This document shows, piece after piece, positions 17,913 through 26,111 of a stretch of 64,000 bases of DNA; the stretch's first letter is position 1, and each line of letters starts with the position of its first letter. The position numbers were made by a program, and so were the translations under genes. The stretch is from Cognatazoarcus halotolerans (GTDB lineage Bacteria; Pseudomonadota; Gammaproteobacteria; Burkholderiales; Rhodocyclaceae): NCBI RefSeq assembly GCF_009800965.1, contig NZ_WUAF01000007.1:62001-126000 (forward strand). Reading direction: 5' to 3'. The notes beneath the pieces are model-generated. The model had not been told where the DNA came from. It did not search any database and worked only from the letters and a program-made list of their open reading frames with translations.

Positions 17913-18806
17913 TTGAATCGACGCAGCTTCCTCAAGTCGTTCGCCACGCCCTTGCTGCCCGGATGCTTCGGCATCGCGATAGCAGGCGGAGCCGCGCCGC
18001 GCACGGTGCCGGATGATGCCGCGCTTCAGGCTCGCCTCGCCGGGCTCGAAGCCGCCGCCCGCGGGCGGCTCGGTGTCTGCATCCTCGATACCGAAAGCGG
18101 ACGCGAGCACGGCTACCGGGCGGACGAGCGCTTCATGATGCTCAGTTCCTTCAAGCTCCTCGCCTGCGCGCTGGTACTGCATCGCGTGGACGCCGGCGAG
18201 GACTCGCTCGATCGTCGCATCGTCTATGGCAGGGAAGCGCTGCTGCCGTGGTCTCCGGTCACCGAGCAGCATGCCGACGGCGGGGGCATGCGCCTCGCGC
18301 AGTTGTGTGAAGCCACCATCACCACCAGCGACAACGCCGCTGCCAACCTCATCCTCGCCACCTATGGCGGCCCGGCAAGGCTTACCGCCTACGTGCGCGC
18401 GCTTGGCGACGATGTCACCCGCTTCGACCGCATCGAACCCGCGCTGAACCTGCCCGGCGACGATGATGCGCTGGACACCACCTCACCACGCGCCATGGTC
18501 CGCACCATGCAGACGCTTCTCCTCGGCGACGCGCTCTCGATCGGCTCCCGGCTTCAGCTGCAGCGCTGGCTGCTTGGCAGCACCACCGGTGCCAACCGCC
18601 TCAAGGCAGGCCTGCCGTCGGACTGGAAGATCGGCGACAAGACCGGCACCAACCAGCGCGACGCCAACGATATCGCCATCGTCTGGCCGCCCGGCCGGCC
18701 GCCGCTGCTGGTTGCTGCGTATCTGGCCGGGAGTGCAGCGGACGGCGCGCAGAAGGACAGGACGCTGGCAGCGGTCGGCGCCCTGGTACGCGATGTTTTC
18801 GGGTGA
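17913..18806 (+). CDS. class A beta-lactamase
   Basis: 297 residues. All class A active-site motifs are present: S78-S-F-K81 (SxxK), S139-D-N141, the omega-loop RIEPALN with E175, and K243-T-G245. The N-terminus NRRSFLKSFATPLLPG looks like a Tat signal. The TTG start at 17913 lies 25 bases after gdx and has no strong ribosome binding site, so the start is the weakest part of this call. It hydrolyses beta-lactams in the periplasm, spectrum unknown. No ampR-type regulator is adjacent, and it looks like a chromosomal gene rather than part of a mobile cassette. Confidence 0.9.
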   Translation: MNRRSFLKSFATPLLPGCFGIAIAGGAAPRTVPDDAALQARLAGLEAAARGRLGVCILDTESGREHGYRADERFMMLSSFKLLACALVLHRVDAGEDSLDRRIVYGREALLPWSPVTEQHADGGGMRLAQLCEATITTSDNAAANLILATYGGPARLTAYVRALGDDVTRFDRIEPALNLPGDDDALDTTSPRAMVRTMQTLLLGDALSIGSRLQLQRWLLGSTTGANRLKAGLPSDWKIGDKTGTNQRDANDIAIVWPPGRPPLLVAAYLAGSAADGAQKDRTLAAVGALVRDVFG

Positions 18807-19282
18807 CCGGGATGTCCGGCCGAGATGATCGTCGATCGCCGTGCCGCTGGCTGATTTGGGGGGCTGCACGGCGATTGACTGCGATGACAGACTGAATTGC
18901 CGTGGCGCAGATTTCGGATGCGTCCCATGGTGAGGCACCTCGGCGAGCACTTCCGCCGCCGGTCGCATTTGTCATGACGGGGGATGTACTGCGCTACGCC
19001 GGAACGGTATGCTTTTCGCCGTCTTCACGCCGGTGGGCAAGGCGATTTTCAAAGACGTTGCCGTGGCTTTCTCTTCTTGTCGGAGGCGGGGAAATGGGTG
19101 AACAATCAGCGTTCGAAAGGGGAAGATCCTTTTCGATGAAGATGCAATCGGACGGTTCGGTCCTTCTTCGTCACGGGCTGACAACAGGCGATGTGTTCAG
19201 GACGCTTCGCATCCTTTCCGGGCGGGGGGCACGACCGGTTTACGGGGGGACGATCAGCGGAGCCGAAAATCGCGGCGCTTCG
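18807..19282. other. intergenic region
   Basis: About 475 bases between the beta-lactamase and the small secreted protein gene. An open frame runs in from upstream on the plus strand, but its translation shows no family features and codon use is poor. No RNA gene or strong terminator was recognised. Confidence 0.4.
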
Positions 19283-19588
19283 ATGGGCCGGCTCTTCGCC
19301 CGCTGGTTCTTGGTGGCGGGTTTGTTCGTACTGTCGACGCTCGCACACGCGCAGCTCTCCGGCTTCGGGTCGGAAAGGAATGCGCCCGCCGACGACTTCG
19401 ACAGTCGCATGAAACGCATCATGGATGCGACCGGGAAGGTGGGCCGGTCGGATGGCGGTGACTGCGAGACCTGCCCGCAGGCTTGCGAGACCCGTTGCGG
19501 TCAGCCGGGCGACACCCGGTGCGAGGCTGAATTGCGCAAGGCCAGGGAGAAGGCCTTTGCTGCCTGCCGCGCCAGGAAGCGTCCCTGA
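19283..19588 (+). CDS. small secreted cysteine-rich protein
   Basis: 101 residues: a signal peptide (WFLVAGLFVLSTLAHAQ) then a short acidic/basic mature part with six Cys in a tight cluster (DCETCPQACETRCG and later RCEAEL, AACRARK). No known domain. A disulphide-bonded periplasmic protein is likely. The start ATG at 19283 was chosen for the signal peptide; the ribosome binding site is weak. It is 13 bases upstream of another secreted Cys-containing gene. Confidence 0.6.
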   Translation: MGRLFARWFLVAGLFVLSTLAHAQLSGFGSERNAPADDFDSRMKRIMDATGKVGRSDGGDCETCPQACETRCGQPGDTRCEAELRKAREKAFAACRARKRP

Positions 19589-19601
19589 CGTGGAGCGGCC
19601 C

Positions 19602-20099
19602 GTGATCCGGTACTGCCTCACTGCGGGGATCAGCGTGTGCCTGTACCTCCCGCAGGTCTCGGGCGCAGGTGTCCATGGGACGCTGGATCTGGCAATCCGG
19701 CAGGTCGAGAAAGACCGGGCTGCCGAAGAGCGGGCGGCATGGCAGGCGAAATGGCCGCTCGGGTACAACCCCGCCGCCAGCGTGGTGATGCTGCCGGTCG
19801 CGCCGCTCGCGCCGACCTCGGTCGAGGCCTGCACGGGCTATCGCGAAAAAACCAGGGCCATGATCCAGGACGTGGTGATGCATCATCAGGCATGCCTCGA
19901 TGCAACCTCTTCGACGCGTCGGCCGTACTCATGGACCGATGCGACGCATACCGATTGTTCCAATCCGAAGTGCGATTCCCTGCACCAGGCAATGTACCGG
20001 TTGGGCGGTAAGGCAGATGCCGCCTACGATAAATGCATGGAGGCGGTGCGGCGTCACCAGACGCGAGAGGCTGAGCGGGGCGAGTCGCGCCTGCGCTGA
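19602..20099 (+). CDS. secreted hypothetical protein
   Basis: About 165 residues. The GTG at 19602 has GGAG six bases upstream and gives a signal peptide (CLTAGISVCLYLPQVSGA). The mature protein is partly helical, with Cys near ACTGYREK, HHQACLDAT, DCSNPKCDSLHQ and DKCMEAVRRH. No known family recognised. Probably in an operon with the preceding small Cys-rich protein. Confidence 0.6.
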   Translation: MIRYCLTAGISVCLYLPQVSGAGVHGTLDLAIRQVEKDRAAEERAAWQAKWPLGYNPAASVVMLPVAPLAPTSVEACTGYREKTRAMIQDVVMHHQACLDATSSTRRPYSWTDATHTDCSNPKCDSLHQAMYRLGGKADAAYDKCMEAVRRHQTREAERGESRLR

Positions 20100-20148
20100 A
20101 CGGTCCGGCATCGGTTGCACCGGTGCCCGCTGCCGGCGTGGACAGGGG

Positions 20149-20640
20149 TCAGAACCGCGTCTTCGGCGGGACCAGCGGATCGGAGGGCAAGGGGTCGCAG
20201 ATACCTGTGAACCGGTAGTAGGGCCGCACGGAGCCGCCGGGATTCATGCCGCCGATTCTCTCCCAGAGCACCTCACCGCTCACCCTCGATATCCGGAATC
20301 GCACACCGTCCCGGATTCCGCCTTCGGGGTAGCAGCCGAGCCTGATTTCAGCCGGCGAGACGGTCATGTCGCAAGGGTCGATTTCCGCAGGTACGTACCA
20401 GCTTTGTCCGCGCCGCAGGAGCACGGCATCGAAGCGGTCATAGAACGCGACATGAACTGTCTCGGAATGGGGCTGAGTCTGGACCGGTTCGCCATCGCCG
20501 TTGTCGATCGTGACGGAATTCAAGGAGCACTTCAGATACTTGCGTTCGGGAGGCGGGGCCTCGGCGAACGCGGTGGCGGTGATCAGCATGGCGAAGAGGG
20601 CGCCGCCAAATCGCGCGTAGGGTGACATGTCTTGCCTCAT
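20149..20640 (-). CDS. secreted hypothetical protein
   Basis: 163 residues. The ATG at 20640 (MRQDMSPYARF) follows GGAG at correct spacing. A signal peptide ends near ATAFAEA. The mature part is beta-rich with four Cys (KYLKCSLNS, DPCDMTVS, LGCYPEGG, GICDPLPSD). No known domain. Convergent with the two secreted proteins before it. Confidence 0.6.
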   Translation of the reverse strand: MRQDMSPYARFGGALFAMLITATAFAEAPPPERKYLKCSLNSVTIDNGDGEPVQTQPHSETVHVAFYDRFDAVLLRRGQSWYVPAEIDPCDMTVSPAEIRLGCYPEGGIRDGVRFRISRVSGEVLWERIGGMNPGGSVRPYYRFTGICDPLPSDPLVPPKTRF

Positions 20641-20887
20641 GATCATCTCCTGGTCCGGAACATCAAGCCGGTCGGGGCGGTTTGCTTCCCGTTCGCCAAA
20701 CAAAAAGTCGCTCGGCGACACACTACCAAGAAAACGCGGGCGTCTGTTGGGCCACCCGAATCGGGTATCGTCTCAGCCCCGAAAAGCGCCATCGACAGGT
20801 GGCATGAGCGCACGCACAGATACCGGATAGCGCAATCCACACCGCCGAAAGGCGCGGCTTGCGGGTGGGACTTTCCGCTGCCGTCGA

Positions 20888-21571
20888 TCAGGCCGGCAGA
20901 AAGAAGTCGCGAAACGCCTGTTCGCCTCGCGGATCGAAGACCACGATGCGGCTGTTGGCGGTGCGTCGTGCCCAGCCGGCGTCGATTACATGGCGCAGTA
21001 TGGCGGCGCCGACGCTGCCGGCGAGGTGGTGACGGCGTTCGCCCCAGTCCAGACACATGCGGCAGGCCGGGCGGCGGGCGGATTGAAGCGTGGAGACGTC
21101 GATGCCGAGCCCGGCCAGGGCGTCCCACCCCGCATCGCTCAGGCTTACCTCGTCAACGTGGCCAAAGAACCAGCCGCGCGCCATCATCGCCTCGAAGGCG
21201 GCTACCGCCAGTTCGCCGGCAAGATGGTCGTAGCACACGCGCGCCTTGCGCAGTGCCGGTTCGCGCGGGCTCGAGCGCAGGCGCACCGCTCCGGTGCGAA
21301 AGGCCACGCCCATCAGCGATTCGAGCAGTTGCGCCACGTCCCGCCCGGCGAGGCGGAAATAACGGTGCCGACCCTGTTTCTCGACTTCGATCAGCCGGGC
21401 ATCGACCAGCTTGGCCAGGTGCGTGCTGGCGGTCTGCTTGGTGACGTCGGCAATGCCCGCGAGTTCGGTGGCGGTGAGCGCGCGGTCGGCCATCAGCGCG
21501 GTGAGGATGTCGGCGCGGGCGCAGTCGCCGATCAGCGCGGCGACGCGGGCGATGTTGGGGCCGTCTTTCAT
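20888..21571 (-). CDS. ArsR-family winged-helix regulator
   Basis: 227 residues. The N-terminal half is an ArsR/SmtB winged helix: ADILTALMADRALTATELAG, then VTKQTASTHLAKLVDARLIE (recognition helix) and QGRHRYFRLAGRDVAQLLE (wing). The C-terminal half (about 100-227) is an extra domain found in longer members, with RARVCYDHLAGELA-like and PACRMCLDWGERRHHLAG segments. Its two close Cys could sense metal or redox, though the ligand is unknown. A perfect palindrome overlaps the start codon and the -10 region, so it probably represses itself and the divergent NIPSNAP operon. Confidence 0.88.
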   Translation of the reverse strand: MKDGPNIARVAALIGDCARADILTALMADRALTATELAGIADVTKQTASTHLAKLVDARLIEVEKQGRHRYFRLAGRDVAQLLESLMGVAFRTGAVRLRSSPREPALRKARVCYDHLAGELAVAAFEAMMARGWFFGHVDEVSLSDAGWDALAGLGIDVSTLQSARRPACRMCLDWGERRHHLAGSVGAAILRHVIDAGWARRTANSRIVVFDPRGEQAFRDFFLPA

Positions 21572-21593
21572 GGTTCGATCCTAGCCGAACCAT
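21570..21593. promoter_or_regulatory. palindromic operator at the ArsR gene start
   Basis: Perfect inverted repeat ATGGTTCG-N8-CGAACCAT between the divergent ArsR and NIPSNAP genes. On the minus strand TTGAGG-N17-TAGGAT forms a plausible promoter whose -10 lies inside the repeat, six bases before the ATG. This implies autorepression and a nearly leaderless transcript. Confidence 0.65.
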
Positions 21594-21647
21594 CTTGCCG
21601 CCTCAATTGGCTATGGTGAGACCTCCCTTCCCCACGGAGCCATCATC

Positions 21648-21983
21648 ATGATCACCTGTTTCATCCGCTACCGGATCGACCCCTTCCAGCGCGAGGCCTT
21701 CCAGACCTATGCGGAAAACTGGGGCCGCATCATCCCGCGCTGCGGCGGCCATCTGCTCGGCTACTTTGTGCCGCACGAAGGCAGCAACGACATCGCCTGG
21801 GGGCTGATCGGCTTCGACAGCTTGGCGGCCTACGAGCGCTATCGCACACGGCTGCGCGGTGACGAGGAAGGCCGCGCCAACTTCGCCTTCGCGCAGGACA
21901 GGCGCTTCATCCTGCGCGAAGAGCGCAGCTTCGTCGCCGCGGTGGCGGGCACCTTCTGCCAACCGCCGCTGAGGGAGGCCTGA
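21648..21983 (+). CDS. NIPSNAP family protein
   Basis: 111 residues, a dimeric alpha-beta barrel of the NIPSNAP type. [38 protein letters not shown] and [17 protein letters not shown] are typical. The biochemical role is unknown. The next gene, an ABM-domain protein of the same fold, starts 2 bases after the stop. Divergent from the ArsR-type regulator, which likely controls both. Confidence 0.85.
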   Translation: MITCFIRYRIDPFQREAFQTYAENWGRIIPRCGGHLLGYFVPHEGSNDIAWGLIGFDSLAAYERYRTRLRGDEEGRANFAFAQDRRFILREERSFVAAVAGTFCQPPLREA

Positions 21984-21985
21984 GC

Positions 21986-22351
21986 ATGCTTGCGGTGATC
22001 TTCGAGGTCGAACCTGCCCCCGGCGAGCGGGATGCCTACCTGGCCATGGCTGCCGCGCTGCGTCCTGCGCTGGAGGATATCGACGGCTTCCTGTCGATCG
22101 AGCGCTTCGAAAGCCTGAGTGAGCCGGGCAAGCTGTTGTCGCTGTCGTACTGGCGCGACGAGGCGGCCGTTCAACGGTGGCGCACGTTGGAGGCACATCG
22201 TGAGGTGCAGGCCGTCGGACGAGCCCGGGTATTTGCCGGCTACCGTCTGCGCGTCGCGCAGGTGGTGCGCGACTATGGCATGAGCGAACGTGCCCAGGCG
22301 CCCGCCGATTCGCGCCGCCATCACGACGGAGAAGGGGCCGGCAGGCGCTGA
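21986..22351 (+). CDS. antibiotic biosynthesis monooxygenase (ABM) domain protein
   Basis: 121 residues. MLAVIFEVEPAPGERDAYLA, IDGFLSIERFESLSEPGKLL and LSYWRDEAAVQRWRTLEAHR are the ABM ferredoxin-like fold. Members include quinol monooxygenases and heme degraders, but many have no known activity. It starts two bases after the NIPSNAP stop behind GGGAGG, so the pair is an operon. Confidence 0.85.
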   Translation: MLAVIFEVEPAPGERDAYLAMAAALRPALEDIDGFLSIERFESLSEPGKLLSLSYWRDEAAVQRWRTLEAHREVQAVGRARVFAGYRLRVAQVVRDYGMSERAQAPADSRRHHDGEGAGRR

Positions 22352-22407
22352 TCGGCGCGCCCGTCGGCGGGTATGATGGCGCAACCGCCCTCCGCCGAGC
22401 CACGCGA

Positions 22408-23049
22408 TTGAAGCCTGTCCCTGCCAGCACCACCGAACCCGACGGCGCAGCCGGGCTGCTTGTCCAAGCGCTGCGCGTCGGCGAGCTGTCTGCAGTCGAC
22501 TTCAGTGTTGCGCCCGGCCACATCCTCGCCCTCTCCGGCCCTTCCGGCTCGGGCAAGAGTCGCCTGCTGCGCGCGCTCGCCGATCTCGATCCGCACGAGG
22601 GCAGCGTATGCCTGGGCGATCTGCGCCAGGACGGCGTGCCCGGCCATCGCTGGCGACAGGCGGTGATGATGGTGCCGGCCGATAGCCAGTGGTGGGGCGA
22701 CACGGTGGGCGAGCACTTCCCCGATGGTGCGCCGGAAGATCTGGATGCGCTGGGTTTCGAGCAGGACGCGATGGACTGGCAGGTGAGCCGCCTGTCGTCC
22801 GGCGAAAAGCAGCGCCTTGCCCTGCTGCGTAGCGTGGCCCACCGGCCGCGGGCGCTGCTGCTCGACGAGCCGACCGCCAATCTCGACCCGGTAGCCACCG
22901 CCAGGGTCGAGGCCTGGCTGGGCGATCTGATCAAGCGCCATCGATGGCCGGTGCTGTGGGTGGCGCACGATCCGGCGCAGATTTCGCGCATGGCCGATGC
23001 GCACCTGCGCATTGCCGGTCAGCGGCTCGAGGAGGCGCCATGCAGCTGA
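22408..23049 (+). CDS. fetA: ABC transporter ATP-binding protein (FetA/YbbL-like)
   Basis: 213 residues. Walker A GPSGSGKS, signature LSSGEKQR, Walker B ALLLDEPTANLD and the switch His AHDP are all present. Paired with a FetB membrane protein, which overlaps its end by 10 bases, it fits the FetAB (YbbLM) complex reported to export iron and aid peroxide resistance in E. coli. The start is a TTG at 22408; no upstream ATG fits. Substrate in this organism is inferred from similarity. Confidence 0.86.
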   Translation: MKPVPASTTEPDGAAGLLVQALRVGELSAVDFSVAPGHILALSGPSGSGKSRLLRALADLDPHEGSVCLGDLRQDGVPGHRWRQAVMMVPADSQWWGDTVGEHFPDGAPEDLDALGFEQDAMDWQVSRLSSGEKQRLALLRSVAHRPRALLLDEPTANLDPVATARVEAWLGDLIKRHRWPVLWVAHDPAQISRMADAHLRIAGQRLEEAPCS

Positions 23050-23843
23050 TCGACCTGGCCTGGTGGCAGCTCGCGCTGGCTGCCGCGCTGGTGGTGGCGC
23101 TGGCGGTGTGCACCCTGCTGGCGCGGCTCGATATCGGCAAGACCCTGCTGGTGGCCGCGCTGCGCACGGTGGTGCAGCTGAGCCTGATCGGGCTGGTGCT
23201 CGAGGCGCTGTTCTCGGTCGCGGCGCTGCCGTGGATCGCGCTGATGGCGCTGGTGATGCTGCTGATGGCCGGGCGCGAGGTCACCGCGCGGCAGAAGCGC
23301 CGGCTTGGCGGCGGCTGGGCCTTCGGCATCGGTACGCTGTCGATGTTCGTTTCGGCCTTCAGCGTCACGGTGCTCACGCTGATCGTCATCATCGGCCCCG
23401 AGCCTTGGTATGCCCCGCAGTACGCCATCCCGCTGCTCGGCATGATGCTCGGCAATACCATGACCGGCATCGCTGTGGGTCTCGACCGGCTGACCGACAC
23501 GGTGTGGCGGCAGCGCGCCCTCATCGAGAACCGCCTGATGCTCGGTCAGCGCTGGCAGGTGGCGATCGGCGATGCGCGTCGCGATGCGATGCGCAGCGGC
23601 ATGATCCCGATCATCAACAGCATGGCCGCGGCCGGTATCGTCAGCCTGCCGGGCATGATGACCGGTCAGATCCTTGCCGGCACGTCACCATCGCTGGCCG
23701 TGAAATACCAGATCCTGATCATGTTCACCATCACCGTCGGCACCGGTTTCGGTACGCTGGCGGCGGTGCTGACCGCCAGCCGCCGGCTGTTCGACGAGCG
23801 CGAGCGATTGCGGCTCGACCGGCTGATCGCCCCGTCCAGGTGA
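23040..23843 (+). CDS. fetB: ABC transporter permease of the UPF0014 / FetB (YbbM) family
   Basis: 267 residues, about seven membrane helices. The conserved blocks LRTVVQLSLIGLVLEA, YAIPLLGMMLGNTMTGIAVG and PGMMTGQILAGTSPSLAVKYQ (first part) are diagnostic. The ATG at 23040 lies within the end of fetA behind GGAGG. Inner membrane partner of FetA. Confidence 0.9.
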   Translation: MQLIDLAWWQLALAAALVVALAVCTLLARLDIGKTLLVAALRTVVQLSLIGLVLEALFSVAALPWIALMALVMLLMAGREVTARQKRRLGGGWAFGIGTLSMFVSAFSVTVLTLIVIIGPEPWYAPQYAIPLLGMMLGNTMTGIAVGLDRLTDTVWRQRALIENRLMLGQRWQVAIGDARRDAMRSGMIPIINSMAAAGIVSLPGMMTGQILAGTSPSLAVKYQILIMFTITVGTGFGTLAAVLTASRRLFDERERLRLDRLIAPSR

Positions 23844-23846
23844 AAT

Positions 23847-23870
23847 GCCGGCGGGGTCGCCCCCGCCGGC
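23847..23870. terminator. GC-rich hairpin between convergent genes
   Basis: Perfect 10-bp stem GCCGGCGGGG / CCCCGCCGGC with a four-base loop, between the ends of fetB and the multicopper oxidase gene. There is no clear T-run, so it may be a weak bidirectional terminator. Confidence 0.5.
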
Positions 23871-23881
23871 CGGTCGCGGCA

Positions 23882-24943
23882 TCATGTGCCGTGATGCATC
23901 GTCGCGCTGGCCTTCGCTGGCGGCTGGCTGGGATCGAAGCCCTTGAAGGCCGGGTTTTCATGCAGGCCGTAGGGTTTCTTCATCGATTCGATCCAGTAGA
24001 AGTCCGGGTCGTACTGCTTGTCCTTCCACATGTAGAAGTCCGGCTTCTCGACGTCCTCGTATTCGACCACCAGCATCGAGCCGGTGTGGTCCTTGCCGGC
24101 GTTGGCGGTGTGGTGCTCGATGTGGTCGTGGGTCATCCAGATGCCCGGGTTGTTCATCTTCACGATCAGGTCGTAACGCTCGCCCGGCATCATCGGCAGC
24201 ACATCCACCGGATACGGTTTTTCGAGCGGCAGACCGTCCTTGTGGGTCACCAGTGCATCGTGGCCGTGCAGGTGGAAGGCCGTCGGCGTGGTGGGCGCGA
24301 ACAGGCGCAAGCGCAACACGTCGCCCTTCTTGACGCGGATCGGCTGGGTGTCGGGGAAGGACTTGCCGTTGATCGAGAAGTAATCGTCCACCTCCCGCGG
24401 ATGGCCGCCCTTGCCATACTCCTGCGCCACCTCCGAGTTCCAGCCGGAGAACATCAGCACCGCATCCTTGGTCACGGTCTTCTCGAGCGGGGTCGGGTTC
24501 TTCGGGTCGACGATCAGCGGCCCCCACATGCCGCGCAGGGCGACATGCTCGGCCACGTTCACATGGCAGTGGTACCACAGGCTGCCCGGCTTGTCGGCGA
24601 TGAAGCGGTAGGTGTAGCTGTCGCCCGGCTCGATGGCCTCCTGCGTCACGTCGGGCACGCCGTCGGACTTCCAGCTGTTGGTCTGGTAGACCCCGTGCCA
24701 GTGGATGGTGTGGCTGAGGGTGGTGTTGTTGTGCAGCAGCACCTCGACCTGATCGCCCTCCTTCACGTGGATCAGCGGGCCGGGAACCTGGCCGTTGTAG
24801 GCCCAGACCTTGACCGCCAGGTTCGGCGCGACCTGCAGGTCGACCTCTTCGATGGTCATCTCGAACTTGCGTAGTTCGGCCTGCGCGCTGGCGCTCAGGC
24901 CAAGCGCCAGGCACAGGGCCAGCAAGGCGTGTTTGTTCATCAT
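23882..24943 (-). CDS. two-domain multicopper oxidase, secreted
   Basis: 353 residues with signal peptide (LALGLSASAQA). Cupredoxin domain 1 has SHTIHWHGVY (H78/H81/H83) and LWYHCHVNVAEHVALRGM, where C126, H133 and M139 form a type 1 copper site. Domain 2 has AFHLHGHDAL and WMTHDHIEHH: the HxH for the trinuclear cluster is kept but Asp273 replaces Cys, so only domain 1 has type 1 copper. That arrangement is a type C two-domain laccase. It is the last gene of the copper/cytochrome operon facing norR. Substrate is unknown; reduced cytochrome or an NO-derived compound are candidates. Confidence 0.88.
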   Translation of the reverse strand: MMNKHALLALCLALGLSASAQAELRKFEMTIEEVDLQVAPNLAVKVWAYNGQVPGPLIHVKEGDQVEVLLHNNTTLSHTIHWHGVYQTNSWKSDGVPDVTQEAIEPGDSYTYRFIADKPGSLWYHCHVNVAEHVALRGMWGPLIVDPKNPTPLEKTVTKDAVLMFSGWNSEVAQEYGKGGHPREVDDYFSINGKSFPDTQPIRVKKGDVLRLRLFAPTTPTAFHLHGHDALVTHKDGLPLEKPYPVDVLPMMPGERYDLIVKMNNPGIWMTHDHIEHHTANAGKDHTGSMLVVEYEDVEKPDFYMWKDKQYDPDFYWIESMKKPYGLHENPAFKGFDPSQPPAKASATMHHGT

Positions 24944-25037
24944 GGTGGTACTCCGTTGCGTTGGGAAACGGCCGGGCGGGCAGTCGGAAATGGCATCCGC
25001 CCGGCCGGCATCGGCGCGGGGCATCCCCTGCCGCCGC

Positions 25038-25385
25038 TCAGTTTTTCTGACAGCACAGTTCGCGCAGGTAACCGACCAGGGCGTGGATCTCGTCGTCCTT
25101 CAGATTGCCGCCCCAGGCCGGCATCAGCACCGACTTGTTGATCGACTTGCCGCCGTGCTGGATCACCTTGAACAGCTCCTCGTCGGTGCGCGCGGACATC
25201 TCCTTGGTGTCGGTGTGGTCGCGCGGCTGGACGGCCATCTGGGCGGCGTTGATGCCCTTGCCGTTGCCCGCCACGCCGTGGCACTGGGTGCAGTACACCG
25301 CATAGAGCTGCTTGCCCGAATCGGCTGCGGCCAGCGCGGCGGCGCTGACGAGCGACAGGGTCGCCGCGAGTAGCAGGGTCTTCAT
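25038..25385 (-). CDS. monoheme cytochrome c
   Basis: 115 residues. Signal peptide (LSLVSAAALAA), heme site YCTQCHGVAGNGKG, axial Met in LMPAWGGNLKDDEI, and a C-terminal CC pair near the end. A periplasmic electron carrier. Its ATG overlaps the stop of the upstream diheme gene (ATGA), so the two are coupled. It probably links the diheme cytochrome to one of the copper enzymes. Confidence 0.9.
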   Translation of the reverse strand: MKTLLLAATLSLVSAAALAAADSGKQLYAVYCTQCHGVAGNGKGINAAQMAVQPRDHTDTKEMSARTDEELFKVIQHGGKSINKSVLMPAWGGNLKDDEIHALVGYLRELCCQKN

Positions 25386-26074
25386 GGCTGTTTCTCCCCG
25401 ATGAGCTTGAGATAGTTCGCCAGCTTGTGCACCGCGGCGGTGTTGGCGTCACCCACCGGCATCATGGTGTGCGGGTCCCAGGCCGCGGGCTGGGCGATGT
25501 AGGCGCTGATGAACGCCGGCTGCAGACGCTGCCAGGCGGTGTACAGCTCCGGCCCCGACACGCCGCCCTTGTCGGGAGCGTCCTGGTGGCAGCCGTCGCA
25601 GCCCTTGAACTTGCCGAAGTTCATCTGCCCCATGCGCTGGGCGATGGTGCCGGGTTGATAGGTTTCGGCCTTGATCAGCGTGTCGAAGGGCGTCAGCGTC
25701 ATCAGGTAGTCGGCCACCTTGCCTGCCTGCGCTGCGTCGAGCACCGGGTGCTTGGCCAGGGTGGCGGTATCCACCACGTCGCCGTCCGCAGAGGGTTTGG
25801 CGTGTGCCGGCGGGAAGGCGCCGGCCGGGCGCAGGCGCACCGGGTTCTGCAGCCAGCTGAACAGCCATTCGCGCCGGAACTTGTTGCCGGCGTAGTCGAG
25901 CGGCGGGGCCTTGCGTTCGGCCCGTTCGTGCGTGGGGGCCTTGGCATAGTCATGGTCGAGCGCATGGCAACTGCCGCACTGCTGCTTCACCTCGCCGGCC
26001 ACATCGGCGTGCGCGGCCAGCGGCACGCCGAGCGCCAGCACGGCGGCGGCACCGAGAGTCAGTCGTAGTTTCAC
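25382..26074 (-). CDS. diheme cytochrome c
   Basis: About 230 residues. The GTG at 26074 has AAAGGA at good spacing and begins a proper signal peptide (LGAAAVLALGVPLAAHA); an upstream ATG would add six residues. Two heme sites, QCGSCHALDH near the N-terminus and GCDGCHQDAP mid-protein, with Met ligands likely in MMPVGDA. Periplasmic electron carrier between the NirK-like gene and the monoheme cytochrome. Confidence 0.88.
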   Translation of the reverse strand: MKLRLTLGAAAVLALGVPLAAHADVAGEVKQQCGSCHALDHDYAKAPTHERAERKAPPLDYAGNKFRREWLFSWLQNPVRLRPAGAFPPAHAKPSADGDVVDTATLAKHPVLDAAQAGKVADYLMTLTPFDTLIKAETYQPGTIAQRMGQMNFGKFKGCDGCHQDAPDKGGVSGPELYTAWQRLQPAFISAYIAQPAAWDPHTMMPVGDANTAAVHKLANYLKLIGEKQP

Positions 26075-26111
26075 GGGAATTCCTTTCGTCATGGTCCGGT
26101 AGATCCGCGGC

